NCBI RefSeq assembly: GCF_003144095.1
Contig: NZ_NSKH01000002.1
Coordinates: 135,024-199,023, forward strand
Length of the DNA: 64,000 bases
From: Streptomyces sp. ICBB 8177
Lineage (GTDB): Bacteria; Actinomycetota; Actinomycetes; Streptomycetales; Streptomycetaceae
Direction of reading: 5' to 3'
Positions 36,253-47,182 of the stretch are shown here, one piece after another (the first letter of the stretch is position 1; the number at the start of each line of letters is the position of its first letter). The notes beneath the pieces are model-generated. The model had not been told where the DNA came from. It saw only the letters and a program-made list of their open reading frames with translations, and searched no databases. A program made the translations under genes and the position numbers.

Positions 36253-37110
36253 ATGACCACGACCGGCACCGGACGAGCCTCCGGCGCCACCCCGGCGACA
36301 CCGGCCGCCCCGGCGGTCCCGGATCCCGCCGCCACGACGCCGACGGCGTCCGCGGCACCGGAACCGTCCGCGGCACCGGCGCCGCCGCCCATATCCGTCG
36401 CCCCCGCGGCGCGGGACGCGGGCCAGGCGCCCGACCCCGCTCCCGGGGCGGCACCCGTACCGCCACCCCGTACCGCCGACCCATCCCGTGACCCATCCAG
36501 GACCGAGGAAGGCCGCATGTTGCAGGCCGACGCCAACCCCCGCACCCCGCGGCCCCGTGCGCCGCACACCACGGCCGTCGCCGACGGCGGCAGCCCGCAG
36601 GCCCCGCCGCCCTTCGACCGGCTCACCCTGTCCCAGCTGCGCGCCCTGCGCCGCGACGGGCAGCGGGAGGAGGCCGACCTGTCCTACCTGCGGCGGCTGC
36701 TCCAGGGCCGGATCGACATCCTGCGGGCCGAGCTGGGCCACCGCGGCGAGCCGGACGGCCCGGTGCGGGCGGAACCGGACAGCCCGCTGCTGGACCGGCT
36801 GCCGGAGATCCTCACCGACGGGCCCTCCCGGGTGCGGTCCTCCGCCCGCCACGTGACGCTGGGCACCCCGCACAGCGAGGAGTACCGGCGGCTGGCCGAG
36901 GAGATGCTCGGCGACGTCGAGCTGTCGGACCTGGCCGCGCGCACCGACCAGGAACTGCACGCGGCGATGGCGCGACTGGTCGGCCACGAGCAGGAGGTCT
37001 CCCGGCTGCGCAGGCGGCTGCAGACCACGGTGGACGGGTGCAGCGCGGAAATCACCCGCAGGTACCGTGAAGGGGAAGCTCACATCGACGACCTGCTCTC
37101 CGGCGGCTGA
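36253..37110 (+). CDS. rsiG: c-di-GMP-dependent anti-sigma factor RsiG (anti-WhiG)
   Basis: A 285-residue protein: a Pro/Ala-rich N-terminus (1-120) and two long helices forming the RsiG coiled coil. The c-di-GMP motif E-x3-S-x2-R-x3-Q-x3-D occurs exactly twice: E140-S144-R147-Q151-D155 and E246-S250-R253-Q257-D261. In Streptomyces, RsiG loaded with c-di-GMP sequesters the sporulation sigma factor WhiG. Both motifs are intact, so c-di-GMP binding is expected. An internal ATG at 36517 after GAGGAAGG would give a 197-residue form without the disordered region. Confidence 0.93.
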   Translation: MTTTGTGRASGATPATPAAPAVPDPAATTPTASAAPEPSAAPAPPPISVAPAARDAGQAPDPAPGAAPVPPPRTADPSRDPSRTEEGRMLQADANPRTPRPRAPHTTAVADGGSPQAPPPFDRLTLSQLRALRRDGQREEADLSYLRRLLQGRIDILRAELGHRGEPDGPVRAEPDSPLLDRLPEILTDGPSRVRSSARHVTLGTPHSEEYRRLAEEMLGDVELSDLAARTDQELHAAMARLVGHEQEVSRLRRRLQTTVDGCSAEITRRYREGEAHIDDLLSGG

Positions 37111-37161
37111 TCCCGCGGGGAGGGGTCGCGCACCCCTCCCTCACCCCCCGGAGAGCCGACG

Positions 37162-38136
37162 ATGACCTCCCTCACGCCGCCCGCGTCCGCGCCCGCCGCG
37201 CTGCCCGTCCTCGCCGAGGTCGTGCGCTCCGGCTTCACCGAGGGGCGGCACCGGGGTTCGCTGGTGCTGCTGGACGCGGACGGCGGCGTCCGGCTGGCGC
37301 TGGGCGAGGTCGTCGCCCCGGTCTTCCCGCGCTCCAGCAACAAGCCGATGCAGGCCGACGCGCTGCTGCGGGCCGGCCTCGGCCTCGACGGCGAACTGCT
37401 GGCGCTCGCTGCCGCCAGCCACTCAGGAGAAACGTTCCACCTCGACGGCGTGCGGAAGATCCTCAGCGGCGCCGGGCTCACCGAGGACGCCCTACTGACC
37501 CCGCCCGACCTGCCGCTCGACCACGAGGAGGCGGAGGCCTGGCTGCGCAGCGGACGCGGGCGGGAGCGGGTGCTGATGAACTGCTCGGGCAAGCACGCGG
37601 CGATGCTCGCGGTCTGCGTGCGCAACGGCTGGCCGCTCGACAGCTACCTCGACCCCGGCCACCCCGTGCAGCAGCTGGTGCTGGAGGTCGTGCGCGAGGT
37701 CTCGGGCGAGCCGGTGGACACCGTCGGCGTGGACGGCTGCGGCGCCCCGCTGATGGCGCTGAGCCTGACCGGACTGGCCCGCGCCTTCCGCGGTTACGTA
37801 CTCGCAGACCCGGGCACCACACGGCGCGCCGTGGCCGACGCGATGCGGGCGCACCCGGAGTACGTCGCCGGCACCCGGCGCCCCGACACCTGGCTGATGC
37901 GGGCGATACCGGGGGCGCTGTCGAAGATGGGCGCCGAGGCGGTGCAGGCGGTGGCGCTGCCGGATGGCCGGGCGCTGGCCTTCAAGATCGACGACGGCGG
38001 CGGCCGCGCGCTGGGCCCGGTCCTGGCGCGGGCGCTGCGGATGATGGGCGTCGAGGGCGAGGTGGTCGACCGCATCGGCGACGCGCCGCTGCTGGGCGGC
38101 GGCGTGCGGGTGGGCGAGGTGCGCGCCGCGTTCTGA
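37162..38136 (+). CDS. Asparaginase family protein
   Basis: A 324-residue protein of the bacterial asparaginase II family (pfam Asparaginase_II type). Markers: SGFTEGRHRGSLVLLDADG, FPRSSNKPMQADALLRAG, MNCSGKHAAMLAVCVRNGW and GVDGCGAPLMALSLTGLA. It should hydrolyse asparagine to aspartate and ammonia in the cytoplasm, though family members are little characterised. It lies 51 nt after rsiG on the same strand. Confidence 0.88.
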   Translation: MTSLTPPASAPAALPVLAEVVRSGFTEGRHRGSLVLLDADGGVRLALGEVVAPVFPRSSNKPMQADALLRAGLGLDGELLALAAASHSGETFHLDGVRKILSGAGLTEDALLTPPDLPLDHEEAEAWLRSGRGRERVLMNCSGKHAAMLAVCVRNGWPLDSYLDPGHPVQQLVLEVVREVSGEPVDTVGVDGCGAPLMALSLTGLARAFRGYVLADPGTTRRAVADAMRAHPEYVAGTRRPDTWLMRAIPGALSKMGAEAVQAVALPDGRALAFKIDDGGGRALGPVLARALRMMGVEGEVVDRIGDAPLLGGGVRVGEVRAAF

Positions 38137-38160
38137 CGCGGGGCGCGGCGTTCTGACGCG
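38121..38160. repeat. 20-bp tandem duplication across the asparaginase stop codon
   Basis: Two adjacent 20-bp units end in the identical block CGTTCTGACGCG; the 5' parts differ slightly. The first holds the asparaginase stop codon TGA, and the second is its untranslated copy. Confidence 0.8.
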
Positions 38161-38293
38161 AGGGCCGCACGACGCCTGCGGAGCGCTCGCGGGGGGCTAC
38201 GCGGGCGCTTCGCGGGGGACGTACGGGGGCGCTTCACGGGGGCGGGCGGAAACTCGGGTGCGCTCCCGGCGCGCCCGCCCCTAGCCTGCGGTC

Positions 38294-39562
38294 ATGAGCC
38301 ATGACCGGGGACGAGACGGCGGCGTGGAGCTGCGCGCGGTGGAGAAGGACGGGTACGCCGCGTGGACGCGCGCGTGCCAAACGGGGTTTCTGCGCTCCGA
38401 CGTCACCGACGAGGACATCGCGCTGGCCCCCTCGATGCGGGAGATGATCCCCGGCCGGGTCCTGGGCGCGTACGACGGCGACCGGTGCGTCGGGACCTTC
38501 CGGACCTTCCCGCGGGAGCTGACCGTCCCCGGCGGCGGCCTGCTCACCGCCTGCGCGGTCAGCTCGGTCACCGTGACCGCCACGCACCGCAGGCGCGGGC
38601 TGCTCGGCGCGATGATGTCCCGTGGACTGCCCGGGGCGCGGGAGCGCGGCGAGGCGGTGGCGATCCTGATCGCGGCGGAGTACCCGATCTACGGACGCTT
38701 CGGCTTCGGCCCCGCGACCTGGACCACCGAGTGGACGGTGGACGTCCCCCGCACCCAGCTCGGCCGCTACGAGCCGCCCGGCGGCGGCCGGGTGGACCTG
38801 GCCGACGCCGCCGAGGTCCGCGCGGCCGGCCCCGCGCTGCACGACCGCTTCCGCCGCGCGGTCCCCGGTGCGATCAGCAGACGCGAGGACTGGTGGCAGG
38901 TGGCGACCGGCGGGATCCGGCCGCCGCACCGCCAGTGGAAGGAACCGTTCTACGCGCTCTACCGGGACGCCTCGGGACGGGTCGACGGCCTGCTCGTCTA
39001 CGCGGTCGAGGACGTGTGGGAGGGCAAGCTGCCGCAGTGTCCGCTGACCGTCCGGCACGCGCTGGCCGCCACCCCCGAGGCGGAGCGCGCGCTGTGGCAC
39101 TTCGCGCTGTCGGTCGACTGGACGGCCAAGCTCGTCACCGGGCTGCGGCCCCCGGACGACGTGCTGCCGCTGTTGCTGGGCGACCCGCGCGCGGCCCGGG
39201 TGACCACGCACGGCGACTACATGTGGTTGCGGGTGCTGGACGTCCCCGCCGCGCTGCGCGCCCGTTCCTACGCCACCACCGGCTCGCTGGTGCTCCAGAT
39301 CCACGACAAGGCGGGCCTGGCGAACGGGCGTTACGAACTGACCGCGTCCACCGAGCCCGGCGCGAGCGAGGTGCGCACCACCACGCGGGACGCCGATCTG
39401 GCCATGGACGTACGGGAGTTGGGCGCGCTGTACCTCGGCGACGAGTCGGCGGTACGGCTGGCGGCGCTGGGCCGGATCGAGGAGCTGACGCCCGGCGCGG
39501 CCGCCCGCGCCGACCTGCTGGCGCGCACCTCGCGCAGGCCGTGGTGCCCGGACATGTTCTGA
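38294..39562 (+). CDS. Eis-like GNAT acetyltransferase
   Basis: A 422-residue protein with the Eis architecture: an N-terminal GNAT domain (acetyl-CoA loop VTVTATHRRRGLLGAMM at about 96-112; YGRFGFGPAT), a second degenerate GNAT domain and a C-terminal sterol-carrier-like domain. The chain ends WCPDMF; in Eis the C-terminal Phe carboxylate acts as catalytic base, and this protein keeps that end. Eis enzymes acetylate amines of aminoglycosides or proteins; the physiological substrate here is unknown. TAGCCT lies 6 nt before the ATG. Confidence 0.88.
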   Translation: MSHDRGRDGGVELRAVEKDGYAAWTRACQTGFLRSDVTDEDIALAPSMREMIPGRVLGAYDGDRCVGTFRTFPRELTVPGGGLLTACAVSSVTVTATHRRRGLLGAMMSRGLPGARERGEAVAILIAAEYPIYGRFGFGPATWTTEWTVDVPRTQLGRYEPPGGGRVDLADAAEVRAAGPALHDRFRRAVPGAISRREDWWQVATGGIRPPHRQWKEPFYALYRDASGRVDGLLVYAVEDVWEGKLPQCPLTVRHALAATPEAERALWHFALSVDWTAKLVTGLRPPDDVLPLLLGDPRAARVTTHGDYMWLRVLDVPAALRARSYATTGSLVLQIHDKAGLANGRYELTASTEPGASEVRTTTRDADLAMDVRELGALYLGDESAVRLAALGRIEELTPGAAARADLLARTSRRPWCPDMF

Positions 39563-39701
39563 GCGGTGTCCGGGCGGCGGGCTGCCGTCGACAGGCTTGC
39601 GGCGGAGGCGTGTTGTCGCGGTCAGGGTCTGGCCCGGGCCCCGCGTCCGTGGTGGGGTGGCAGGACGACCACCCGCAAGGACAACCCCGGAGGGCAGCAT
39701 C

Positions 39702-40556
39702 GTGATCGTCGTGACCGGCGCGACCGGCAACGTCGGACGCAGTCTGGTGGACCAACTCCTCGCGCGTGACGCCCCGGTGCGCGCGCTCACCCGGTCGCCC
39801 GAGCACGCCGGGCTTCCCGAGGCGGCCGAGGTGGTACGGGCCGAGTTCGGCGCGGGCGAACCGTCGCCCTCGCTCTTCGAAGGCGCCGACGCGGTCTTCC
39901 TCAACCTCGCGGCAACCGGCCCCGAGGCCGCTGTCCGGCTGGTGGACGCGGCGGCCAAGGCGGGCGTGCGGCGCGTCGTGCTGCTGTCGTCGGCCGGCGT
40001 GACCGACACCCCCGCCGACGAGGACAACGCGATCTCCCGCATGCACGCCGTCGTGGAACGCGCCATCCGCGCCTCCGGGCTGGAGTGGACGTTCGTGCGC
40101 GGCGGCATGTTCGCCACCAACACCCTGGAGTGGGCCGAGGCGATCCGCACCACCGGCGTCGTGCGCGGTCCGGGCGCCGCCGCCCGCTCCGCGCCGGTGC
40201 ACGAGGCCGACCTCGCGGCGGTCGCGACGGAAGCCCTGCTGGACCGCGTCGGCACCCACGACGGCCAGGTCTACCTGGTCACGGGACCGGAGGCGCTGAC
40301 CGCCCAGCAGATGCTGGACGTCATCGGCGCGGCGACCGGCCGCACCCCGCGCTACGAGGAACTGACCCGCGAGGAGGCGCTGGCGGCGATGACCGCGCGG
40401 GGCCTGCCGCTGCCGATCGCCGAGGCACTGGTGGACTGGTCGGCGAAGTCCCCGGACCGGGCCTCCGCGGTCTCCCGGGACGCCGAACGCGTCACAGGAC
40501 GCCCCGCGCGCACCTACGCGGAATGGGTCGCGGATCACGCGGCGGCCTTCGCGTAG
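39702..40556 (+). CDS. NmrA-type NAD(P)-binding oxidoreductase
   Basis: A 284-residue atypical short-chain dehydrogenase. It starts MIVVTGATGNVGRSLVDQLL (GxxGxxG dinucleotide motif). It has VVLLSSAGVTD and WTFVRGGMFATNTLEWAE, and lacks the classical YxxxK pair, as in NmrA/quinone-oxidoreductase-2 relatives. The GTG at 39702 is fixed by a GGAGGG element and the Rossmann start; the upstream frame extension is not supported. Substrate unknown. Confidence 0.87.
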   Translation: MIVVTGATGNVGRSLVDQLLARDAPVRALTRSPEHAGLPEAAEVVRAEFGAGEPSPSLFEGADAVFLNLAATGPEAAVRLVDAAAKAGVRRVVLLSSAGVTDTPADEDNAISRMHAVVERAIRASGLEWTFVRGGMFATNTLEWAEAIRTTGVVRGPGAAARSAPVHEADLAAVATEALLDRVGTHDGQVYLVTGPEALTAQQMLDVIGAATGRTPRYEELTREEALAAMTARGLPLPIAEALVDWSAKSPDRASAVSRDAERVTGRPARTYAEWVADHAAAFA

Positions 40557-40635
40557 TACGTCTTAGCGTTGCTTAGTCGTGTCCCGCAGATCAATTAACT
40601 GGACCTGAAGCGTCTGCCTGCGCGAGGCTCGCGGC

Positions 40636-42650
<2,015 letters not shown>

Positions 42651-42692
42651 CGCTGCGTCATCCGACGTTGCCTAGAAGGGGGTTGAGGCCGC

Positions 42693-43394
42693 TCAGCGGT
42701 AGTGGTGGGGCGTTCCGCCCGGGAGGAAGCCGCTCAGGGTGGCGGTGAAGTCCTGCGGGCGGCACGCGTGCACCCGGTGGCCGCACGGGATCGTGACCAG
42801 GCGGCTGTCGGCGACCCTGCGGGCCATCTCGGCGATCTGGTCCTGGGGCAGTGGGCTGTGCGAGCCGCCCGCCACGAAGAGCGTCGGCGCGGTGATCGCC
42901 TCCAGCCCGGTCAGCCAGTCCGCCGGCGGCCGGGCCAGCTGGGCGTACGTGGCGGTCACCGCGTCCCAGTCGAAGTCCGGCTCGCCGCCCGGGTGCTGAG
43001 GGGCCGCGGCGTCGAGCGGGAACGGCGGCGGGGTGTCCTCCAGCACGAGGCGGTCCACCCGGTCGGGGTGCTTGGCCGCGTAGAGGTACGCGACGACGCC
43101 GCCCATCGAGTGCCCCACCAGCGTCGGCCGTTCCAGACGCAGGGCGTCGAGCAGCGCGCCCAGGTCGTCCCGCATCAGCTCGAACGCGTACTGCCCCGGG
43201 CGGTCGCTGCGCCCGTGGCCGCGCAGGTCGGGCGTGAACACCCGGTGGCGGCGGCCCAGTTCCTCCGCCACCGCCGTCCAGTCGGAACCGTCCTCGCCGA
43301 GCGCGTGCAGCAGCACCACCGGCGGTCCGCCCGGGTCACCCGACACCCGGCAGGCCAACCGGATTCCTCCGGCATCGATCATGCGCAGGTCCAT
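42693..43394 (-). CDS. Alpha/beta hydrolase
   Basis: A 233-residue hydrolase. VVLLHALGEDGSDW is the oxyanion region, LVGHSMGGVVAYLYA the nucleophile elbow, VLEDTPPPFP follows, and IPCGHRVHACRPQDF holds the catalytic His. Length is standard for a single-domain esterase/lipase. The ATG at 43394 (MDLRMIDAGG) marks where similarity begins; one at 43382 is possible. Substrate unknown; convergent with asd. Confidence 0.88.
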   Translation of the reverse strand: MDLRMIDAGGIRLACRVSGDPGGPPVVLLHALGEDGSDWTAVAEELGRRHRVFTPDLRGHGRSDRPGQYAFELMRDDLGALLDALRLERPTLVGHSMGGVVAYLYAAKHPDRVDRLVLEDTPPPFPLDAAAPQHPGGEPDFDWDAVTATYAQLARPPADWLTGLEAITAPTLFVAGGSHSPLPQDQIAEMARRVADSRLVTIPCGHRVHACRPQDFTATLSGFLPGGTPHHYR

Positions 43395-43594
43395 GGCCGC
43401 GAAGCTACAGCGGTTGCGCGGCCGCGACCACACCGCGACGGGCAAAGCGCAGGCATTGGTCAGGGCAAGGCGGGCGTGGGACGCGTGTGGCGCGAGTCGA
43501 ACGCGGGGCCGCTGAGGGCGCGGGGCATCTGTGGGACGCACGCGGGCGGGCGTGGCGTGGGGCGGGGAAGCAGCTCGGTTAGCCTGGCGGGACG

Positions 43595-44764
43595 ATGAAT
43601 CGCTTCACGACCGGCTGGGGCGCGTACGACCTGACGCGCTTCCCCGAGGACCCCCGCGACACCCTGCGGGCCTGGGACGCCGCCGACGAGTACCTGCTGC
43701 GGCACCTGCGGGACGAGGGTGTCCGGCTCGACGGCCCCGGCGGGGCCGTCGTCGCGCTGGGCGACCGCTGGGGTGCGCTGGTCACCGCGCTCGCCGCCGC
43801 CCGGCCGGTCCAGATCACCGACTCGTACCTCACCCAGTGCGCCACCCGCGCCAACCTGCGCCGCGCGGGCGTCCCCGACGGCGCCGTGACGCTGCTGTCC
43901 AGCCGGGACGAGCCGCCCGCGCGCGTCGGCGTGCTGCTGGTGCGGGTGCCCATGAGCCTGGCGCTGCTGGAGGACCAGCTGACCCGCCTGGCGCCTTCCG
44001 TGCACGAGGACACCGTGATCGTCGGCGCGGGCATGGTGAGCGAGATCCACACCTCGACGCTGAAGCTCTTCGAGCGCGTGCTGGGCCCGACAAGGACCTC
44101 GCTGGCGGTGCGGAAGGCACGGCTGATCCTCTGCGAGCCGCGCCCCGCGACCGGGGCCGCCACGCCCGCCACTCCCTGGCCGCGCTCCTACGTGCTGCCC
44201 GGCGACGCGGGCGCCGCCTCGGGCCTGACCGTCGTCAACCACGCCGGGATCTTCTGCGCCGACCGCCTCGACATCGGCACCCGCTTCTTCCTGAACCACC
44301 TGCCCAAGCGCTCGGGCGCGACCAGGATCGTGGACCTCGGCTGCGGCAACGGCGTCGTGGGCACGGCCGCCGCGCTCGCAGACCCCGGTGCCACGGTCAC
44401 GTTCACCGACGAGTCCTACCAGGCGGTGGCTTCCGCCCGGGCCACGTTCGCCGCCAACGCGGGAGAGGCGGAGGCGGGGGAGCGGGCGCGCTTCCTGGTC
44501 GCCGACAGCCTGTCCGGTCTTGAGCCGGACAGCGTGGACCTGGTGCTGAACAACCCGCCGTTCCACTCGCACCGGGCCACCACGGACACCACCGCGCGCC
44601 GCATGTTCGCCGACGCGCGCCGCGCCCTGCGTCCCGGCGGTGAGCTGTGGGTCGTCGGCAACCGCCACCTCGGCTACCACATCCGCCTGCGCAGGCTCTT
44701 CGGGAACTGCGAACTCGTCGCGGGCGACCCGAAGTTCGTGATCCTTCGAGCGGTCAAGCGCTGA
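43595..44764 (+). CDS. RsmC/RlmG-like rRNA guanine-N2 methyltransferase
   Basis: A 389-residue two-domain methyltransferase. The C-terminal SAM domain has IVDLGCGNGVVGTAAAL and the guanine-N2 catalytic motif LVLNNPPFHSH, ending GGELWVVGNRHLGYHIRLRRLFG. The N-terminal half is the degenerate domain typical of RlmG/RsmC. It probably makes m2G in rRNA. TAGCCT 9 nt before the ATG implies a very short leader. Confidence 0.87.
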   Translation: MNRFTTGWGAYDLTRFPEDPRDTLRAWDAADEYLLRHLRDEGVRLDGPGGAVVALGDRWGALVTALAAARPVQITDSYLTQCATRANLRRAGVPDGAVTLLSSRDEPPARVGVLLVRVPMSLALLEDQLTRLAPSVHEDTVIVGAGMVSEIHTSTLKLFERVLGPTRTSLAVRKARLILCEPRPATGAATPATPWPRSYVLPGDAGAASGLTVVNHAGIFCADRLDIGTRFFLNHLPKRSGATRIVDLGCGNGVVGTAAALADPGATVTFTDESYQAVASARATFAANAGEAEAGERARFLVADSLSGLEPDSVDLVLNNPPFHSHRATTDTTARRMFADARRALRPGGELWVVGNRHLGYHIRLRRLFGNCELVAGDPKFVILRAVKR

Positions 44765-44895
44765 GAGGCGGCCGGGAGCCGGGTTTCCGGGGCAGGGCGG
44801 AGGTAGGGTCACTCGCGTCGATCAGGAACCCCGCGGGCGCGACGGCCGGGAACCCCGCGGGCGCCATGCTCACCGTCCCTCTCGAAAGGACCCAC

Positions 44896-45498
44896 ATGAC
44901 CACTTCCGTCGCCGCGGTCGAGCCGGTCAGGACCGCGTTGCTGGTGATGGACTTCCAGCGCTTCATCGTCGAACGGCTGCCGGAGCAGGAGTCCGGTGCG
45001 CTGGTCAGGCGGGTGGCCGACGCCATCGCCACGGTCCGCGCGGCGGGCGGCACGGTCGGCTACGTCCGGGTCGGCTTCACGCCCGAGGAGATGGCGGCGG
45101 TGCCTGCGCGGAACAAGGTGTTCACCGGGTACGCGGCCGGCGGCGGGCTGCCCGCGGACGGTCCCGACAGCGCGGTGGTCGGCGAACTCGCCCCGCGGGA
45201 GGGCGACATCGTGGTCCGCAAGACCCGTGTCGGCGCCTTCTCCACCACCGACCTGCACGAGCGGCTGTCCCGCCGGGACGTCGACACCCTCGTGCTGGCC
45301 GGCGTCTCCACCAGTGGCGTGGTGCTGTCCACGGTCCGCGACGCCAGCGACCGCGACTACCGGCTGCTGGTGCTCTCCGACGGCTGCGCCGACCCGTCGG
45401 CGCGCGCCCACGAGGTGCTGATGGAGGACGTCTTCCCGCGCCAGGCGGACGTCGTCGGCGTGGCGGAACTGCCGTACCTCCTGGGCGCGGCGAAGTGA
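44896..45498 (+). CDS. Isochorismatase-fold protein lacking the nucleophile Cys
   Basis: A 200-residue isochorismatase-like protein. ALLVMDFQRFIV provides the first Asp and VRKTRVGAFSTTDL the Lys. The third triad position, usually Cys in a TDVCV-type loop, reads VSTSGVVLSTVRDAS, so Cys is absent. Such Cys-less members exist and may be hydrolases of another kind or inactive. The ATG at 44896 follows GAAAGGA. The stop overlaps the following reductase start (GTGA), so the two proteins are co-translated. Confidence 0.85.
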   Translation: MTTSVAAVEPVRTALLVMDFQRFIVERLPEQESGALVRRVADAIATVRAAGGTVGYVRVGFTPEEMAAVPARNKVFTGYAAGGGLPADGPDSAVVGELAPREGDIVVRKTRVGAFSTTDLHERLSRRDVDTLVLAGVSTSGVVLSTVRDASDRDYRLLVLSDGCADPSARAHEVLMEDVFPRQADVVGVAELPYLLGAAK

Positions 45499-46427
45499 CC
45501 CGCGCCACTCCCGGCCGACCGGCCCCCGCCCCAGCCCCCGCCACCGCCGACGCCGCGGGCACCTGGCGGCTCGGCGACCTGACCGTGAACCGCATCGGCT
45601 ACGGCGCCATGCGCACCACCGGCAGCGGACCGTTCGACCGGGGCGCGCCCAGCGACCGGGGGCGGGCGATCGCCGTGCTGCGGCGCGCGGTCGAGCTGGG
45701 CGTCAACCACGTCGACACCGCCGCCTTCTACTTCTCCGCCCTGCGCTCGGCCAACGAACTGATCAACAGCGCGCTCGCCCCGTACCCCGACGACCTGGTC
45801 ATCACCACCAAGGTCGGCCCGGGCCGCGACCCGTCCGGCGTCTGGCACTGGGCGAGCCCCGGCCAACTGCGCGGCCAGGTCGAGGAGAACCTGCGCCAGC
45901 TGGGCCGCGACCACCTCGACGTGGTCAACCTGCGCATCCGCAGGAGCGAGGACGTCGAGACGTTCGCCGAGGCCTTCGGGGCGCTGGCCGCGCTGCGCGA
46001 CGCGGGACTCGTCCGCCACCTGGGGATATCCAACGTCACCGTCGACCACCTCACCGCCGCCCGCGCCATCGCCCCGGTCGTCTGCGTCCAGAACCCCTAC
46101 GGCCTCGACACCCGCGACGCCGACCCCCTGCTGCGCGCCTGCGGCGAACTGGGCATCGCCTTCGTGCCGTTCTACGCGATCGCGGGCGAGGGCGCGGAGG
46201 CGGGCGTGACGCGGCGGGAGGACGGGACCGTGCTCGCGGTCGCCCGGGCCCACGAGGCCACGCCCGCCCAGGTCCGGCTCGCCTGGACCCTGCACCGGGG
46301 ACCGCACGTCCTGGCCATCCCCGGCACCGGCAACGTCGACCACCTCACCGAGAACGTCGCGGCGGGCGCGCTGCGGCTTACGCGGGACGAACTCGCCGCG
46401 CTGGACGGGGTGGTGGCGCGGGGGTAG
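45495..46427 (+). CDS. Aldo/keto reductase family oxidoreductase
   Basis: A 310-residue TIM-barrel oxidoreductase. NHVDTAAFYFSALRSANELI holds Asp and Tyr of the AKR tetrad and VITTKVGPG the Lys. The position of the usual catalytic His reads HLDVVNLRIRR, so His is replaced by Arg. IPGTGNVDHLTENV is the C-terminal cofactor-binding phosphate loop. Substrate unknown. It is translationally coupled to the isochorismatase-like gene. Confidence 0.88.
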   Translation: MTRATPGRPAPAPAPATADAAGTWRLGDLTVNRIGYGAMRTTGSGPFDRGAPSDRGRAIAVLRRAVELGVNHVDTAAFYFSALRSANELINSALAPYPDDLVITTKVGPGRDPSGVWHWASPGQLRGQVEENLRQLGRDHLDVVNLRIRRSEDVETFAEAFGALAALRDAGLVRHLGISNVTVDHLTAARAIAPVVCVQNPYGLDTRDADPLLRACGELGIAFVPFYAIAGEGAEAGVTRREDGTVLAVARAHEATPAQVRLAWTLHRGPHVLAIPGTGNVDHLTENVAAGALRLTRDELAALDGVVARG

Positions 46428-46458
46428 GCGGATCGCGCCGCGGGTCCTCGGGAGGCGG

Positions 46459-47142
46459 TCAGGGCTTGCGGGCGAGCACGTACGCCTGCGGCACGCGTTC
46501 GGTCCCGACCGCTTCCCGTACGACGACGGCCTCGACGGCGAAGCCCGCCTCCCCCAGCTGCGTCCGCACGCGCTCCGGATCCATGCGGTGGAAGTCCAGC
46601 GCCACCGGCCGGCCGAACGGCTCGGTCACCCGCAGTGCCTCCTGGCCCACCTGGAAGGCGAGTTGGAGGCGACCGCCCGGAGCGAGAGCGCGGTGGAATC
46701 CGGCGAAGACCTCCGGGTGGCGGGCCGGGGGCACGTGGATGACGGAGTACCAGGCGACGAGCCCGCCCAGCGAGCCGTCGGCCACGTCGAGCGCGGTCAT
46801 CGACCCCTCGGTGAACCGCACGCCGGGGTGGGCCTCACGGGCCAGGGCGAGCATGGCGGGGGACAGGTCCACGCCGAAGACGTCGAGCCCGAGCGAGCGC
46901 AGCGTCCCCGTCAGCCGCCCGGGCCCGCAGCCGACGTCCGCGACGAGCCCGCCCCCGTTCGCGCGCACGCCTTCGGCGAACACCCCGAGCGCCGCCCGGT
47001 CCCAGGGCCGTTGCGGCAACTCGTCCCGGAAGCGGGCGACGTAGTCCTCGGCGACGGCGTCGTAGAACTCCCGCGCCCGGGCGAGGAACCGGGGAGGTTC
47101 CGGCAGCGTGGCGGGGTCGGCCCCCGCGGTGGTCTCGGTCAT
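46459..47142 (-). CDS. Class I SAM-dependent methyltransferase
   Basis: A 227-residue methyltransferase. VADVGCGPGRLTGTL is motif I, VFGVDLSPAMLALAR the ribose-binding acidic loop, and VAWYSVIHVPPARH and GRLQLAFQVG follow. The first 60 residues (FYDAVAEDYVARFRDELPQRPWDR) resemble small-molecule methyltransferases. Substrate unknown. ATG 47142 is preferred over 47172 because TAGGGT lies 7 nt upstream. Confidence 0.88.
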   Translation of the reverse strand: MTETTAGADPATLPEPPRFLARAREFYDAVAEDYVARFRDELPQRPWDRAALGVFAEGVRANGGGLVADVGCGPGRLTGTLRSLGLDVFGVDLSPAMLALAREAHPGVRFTEGSMTALDVADGSLGGLVAWYSVIHVPPARHPEVFAGFHRALAPGGRLQLAFQVGQEALRVTEPFGRPVALDFHRMDPERVRTQLGEAGFAVEAVVVREAVGTERVPQAYVLARKP

Positions 47143-47182
47143 GCGCCGGACCCTAGCGCCCCCCTCCGACACTCCCGCCGGA

